Assembly: GCF_025399195.1 (NCBI RefSeq)
Contig: NW_026252090.1
Coordinates: 496,001-560,000, forward strand
Direction of reading: 5' to 3'
Length of the DNA: 64,000 nucleotides
DNA from: Umbelopsis ramanniana AG
Taxonomy: Eukaryota; Mucoromycota; Umbelopsidomycetes; Umbelopsidales; Umbelopsidaceae
Below the pieces are notes generated by a model. That model saw nothing but the letters and a program-made list of their open reading frames with translations, was not told where the DNA came from and ran no database searches. The position numbers and the translations under genes are program-made. Each line of letters opens with the position of its first letter. The stretch's first letter is position 1. This document shows, one piece after another, positions 61,432 to 64,000 of this stretch.

Positions 61432-62542
61432 GTGAAGAGGGTATATGAAAGTTGATAGAAGAGGAGAGAAGAGAAGAAGGATTATCAGCAGGTTGGGGGC
61501 GATTCTTTGCCCTCCTTTTTGCCCAAACGCTTTTGGCTCGGCCATGCTTTAACCAATCAGATGGTGAGCCCGTTGCCTTTTATAGTAACCCACCTGGGTT
61601 TATTTTCGGTTTTTTTTTTTGCGCATGACGTGAGCAACAGAACAGACTCAGGCAAAAATTTCCAGGCTTACCTAAAAATTGCTTGCTGACTGAACTGCCC
61701 TGCTGCGTGATGTTGTTGCAGTGCTGCTGCGCTGCGTTGCGCTGTGAGCTTGGACCACCCCTCTCTAAAATGTGTCACTCTGACACTACTTCAGCGTTAT
61801 CGCTTTGGCTTAGCTGTTTCTAACATTGTTCCATCTGTCACACTGTTTTTTACTATGGTGTCCTTGACCAAAACATACCGTACCTCACCTTTATTTATTA
61901 TTTACTTTGAATTTTTTAATTAGCCTCATAGCGTCTTACTAAGATTCTCTCCTGTTCATAAAGTAACTCTCATAGTGCAGACTCACACGCTTCCGAACGA
62001 CGTCTTCCTGGTGGTTAAAGTTAAACAACAATAGCAACGTAGTACCAATGAGCCAATTGGCGTGGAAAAGAACGTCAAGTTTCTTCAACGTGAACGATTG
62101 TTCTATACCTTGGGATAATTCAGCGGCGTGAGAGCTAATTTATCGGCTTGCGGGTAGATTCTATATACCAACCGAATTATACACCAATTTTGACCAATCA
62201 GCAACAAGTAGTCGGACAGTGGGTTCCTATATTCCTTCTCATGGAATAAATTCAGCGTTGATCAATGCAGAGATAACCAAGTAACCGATGGTTAAACCAT
62301 GGAGACATTTCACACTCATATGCTACTATGACACCTCTTTAACGTAGTCAAGTGTATTTTCCACTTGCATGCTCTTTGTACACCCTCCGTGGTCATTGAT
62401 TCAGAAAATACCCATATAAGACTCCGCAACTGATCCAATGCGGAAGTTGAAGTCTGGAAATTTTATATAAGGACAACCTGACAGGGTAGATTTCTTTCCC
62501 TTATCAATTCCCACTTTTTTCCTTACACCCCAGAAAATAACC
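61432..62542. promoter_or_regulatory. Upstream region of allantoicase with GATA sites and TATA box
   Basis: The region separates the acidic protein gene from allantoicase. TATATAA at 62464 lies 79 bases before the allantoicase start. GATAA cores are seen at 62114-62118, 62140-62144 (reverse), 62272-62276 and 62501-62505 (reverse). In fungi GATA factors activate purine and ureide catabolism genes under nitrogen limitation, so this is the expected control; such short sites also occur by chance. No other gene was seen here. Confidence 0.5.
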
Positions 62543-63912
62543 ATGTCTGCCTCTGCCCCACAATACCAACGCATTGCCAACGATCAATTCACCACCTCTC
62601 CCTTGGCCACTCTTGTCGGTATGGAAAGCTCCTTTTTGACTGCCTCCCCCTCTGTCCATGGTACTTACCCACCTGTTTAACTCTATCCTTAGATCTCGCC
62701 AACGCTGCCGCTGGAGGTGAAATCGTTGCTGTCACTGATGAGTTCTTCGCTGAATGCAAGAACATGATCCAGCCCGAACCCGCTCTCTCCTGCCCTGGTC
62801 GCTTCACCGGTAAGTCACACTGGCCAGCTCACTATCTTATCTCTATTTACTTACGCCGTTTCTCTGTATTGTCAATACATAGACCAAGGTGCTTGGATGG
62901 ACGGTTGGGAATCTAAGCGTCACAACCCCACTTTCGATTGGGCTATCGTCAAGCTCGGTTTCGCTGGTAACATCCTTGGTTTCGATATCGATACCAGCCA
63001 CTTCACCGGTAACCAAGCTCCCGCTGCTTCCGTTGAGGCTGCCTACTGCCCTGAGGGTGATGTTCAGGCTAAGGGTATTGAGTGGACCCAAGTTCTTCCT
63101 AAGGTTGACCTTCCTCCTACCTGCCACAACTACTTCATGCTCACCAACCCTGACGGTAAGGTCTATACCCATGTTCGTTTGAACAACATTCCCGATGGTG
63201 GTATTGCTCGTTTCCGTGTCTACGGTACCGTCCAGCCTATCTGGCCCAAGGACCCCTCGTGAGTATATACAAACAAGCTTATCTCATTGTTCTCATATCG
63301 GGTAGCTGACCCCTTAACTCTCTCTCTCTTCCCAGTGAAATTGTCGATCTTGCCTTCCTTGGAAATGGTGGTCACTCCGTTGTCGTCAGCGATCAGCATT
63401 ATGGTTCCGGCGGTAACCTTCTTTTGCCCGGCCGTGGTAACAACATGGGTGACGGATGGGAAACAAAGAGATCTCGCACTCCTAACCACAATGACTTTGT
63501 CATCGTCCGTCTTGGTGACAAGGGTCACTTGTTGAAGACCGAAATCGATACCTCTCACTTCAAGGGTAACTACCCTGCCTCTATCCTCCTCGAGGCTACC
63601 AACTCTGATCAAGAGATCCCTGTCAACAACGAGTGGGTCACTGTTGTGTCTCAGCGTAAGGTTGGTCCCCATGAGCAATTCTACTTCGATCTTGAACACA
63701 GCGACAAGGTCTTCACCCACGTCAAGGTCACCATCTTCCCCGGTAAGTACACAGAAACTGTGTGATGAAAGCAGAGCATGATCTAACCTAGGTGATTCGT
63801 TATAGATGGTGGTTTCAAGCGTCTTCGTGTCTTCGGTGTTCGTGATGTCGAGGGTGCTCAACTCCCCAAGGGCAAGGTTGAGATCAAGAACGGCAAGGCC
63901 GTCGTTGTCTAA
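62543..63912 (+). CDS. DAL2: Allantoicase (allantoate amidinohydrolase)
   Basis: Exons 62543-62618, 62693-62809, 62883-63258, 63336-63742 and 63806-63912; 360 residues (yeast Dal2 343). The enzyme splits allantoate to ureidoglycolate and urea in purine/ureide catabolism, in the cytosol. The protein is two tandem repeats of the same jelly-roll-like domain. The first has DQGAWMDGWESKRHN and DWAIVKLGFAG...GFDIDTSHFTGN; the second has GRGNNMGDGWETKRSRTPN and DFVIVRLGDKG...TEIDTSHFKGN. Each ends with FRVYG / LRVFG. Codon usage is strongly biased to C-ending codons, as in eEF2, implying high expression when induced. No peroxisomal tail (ends AVVV). Confidence 0.96.
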
Positions 63913-64000
63913 ATGTCAAGCTGTCTGAGTGAATGGGCTGGCCTATTTTTTCCACCAACTGACAATCATGATTGTTTTTGGTTGCCGCCAAAATCCATAT

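Noticed and set aside
63220-63861. 213-codon open frame antisense to allantoicase
   Set aside because: Same codon-bias effect as in eEF2; it crosses real intron boundaries without signals.

Overview
The window is nuclear DNA from a fungus, most likely an early-diverging one (Mucoromycota, possibly Mucorales). The genes are rich in short introns of about 45-80 nt, and several introns carry TACTAAC- or CTAAT-like branch sites. The contents mix general fungal genes (allantoicase, a Dnf3-like flippase, TFIIIC tau138, a G-protein beta subunit) with families better known from animals (SETD9, a MOZ/MORF-like double-PHD MYST acetyltransferase, a LARP4-type La protein). Species cannot be fixed from the sequence alone. 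I saw no rRNA, tRNA, CRISPR array or recognisable transposon. Exon structures below were read by hand from splice signals and reading-frame closure.

Layout. 1-486: 3' end of a fasciclin-domain membrane protein (+). 684-1963: four-pass membrane protein (-). 2578-3633: glyoxalase II (-). 3892-4959: complex I subunit NDUFB8 (-). 5227-7632: MFS transporter (-). 9337-10709: ribosomal protein eS1 (-). 12454-20078: tandem array of four paralogous short-chain dehydrogenases (+). 20661-21815: coiled-coil protein (-). 23467-25364: VHS-GAT sorting adaptor (-). 25521-26780: AT-hook/coiled-coil protein, possibly CENP-Q-like (+). 27307-28455: PH-domain protein (-). 29716-30688: SETD9-like SET protein (+). 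30861-31184: small protein with a Cys-rich tail (-). 31603-32863: G-beta (-). 34586-37058: MYST acetyltransferase (+). 37299-37826: unknown protein (+). 38049-39245: nucleotide-sugar transporter (-). 39515-41590: LARP4-like protein (+). 41850-44784: eEF2 (+). 46720-47956: conserved protein of unknown function (+). 48181-52261: P4-ATPase (+). 52503-59762: TFIIIC largest subunit (+). 60534-61431: acidic nuclear-type protein (-). 62543-63912: allantoicase (+).

The genes do not form an operon-like pathway. The one clear unit is the dehydrogenase array, whose copies keep the same exon lengths while their introns and spacers have diverged. The most unusual structural feature is in two translation genes, eEF2 and eS1. 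Each has a first coding exon of only ATGG followed by a micro-exon: 2 nt in eEF2 and 16 nt in eS1. Three genes use GC-AG introns. A GC- and G-rich island at 46030-46460 has open frames on both strands and is unresolved.
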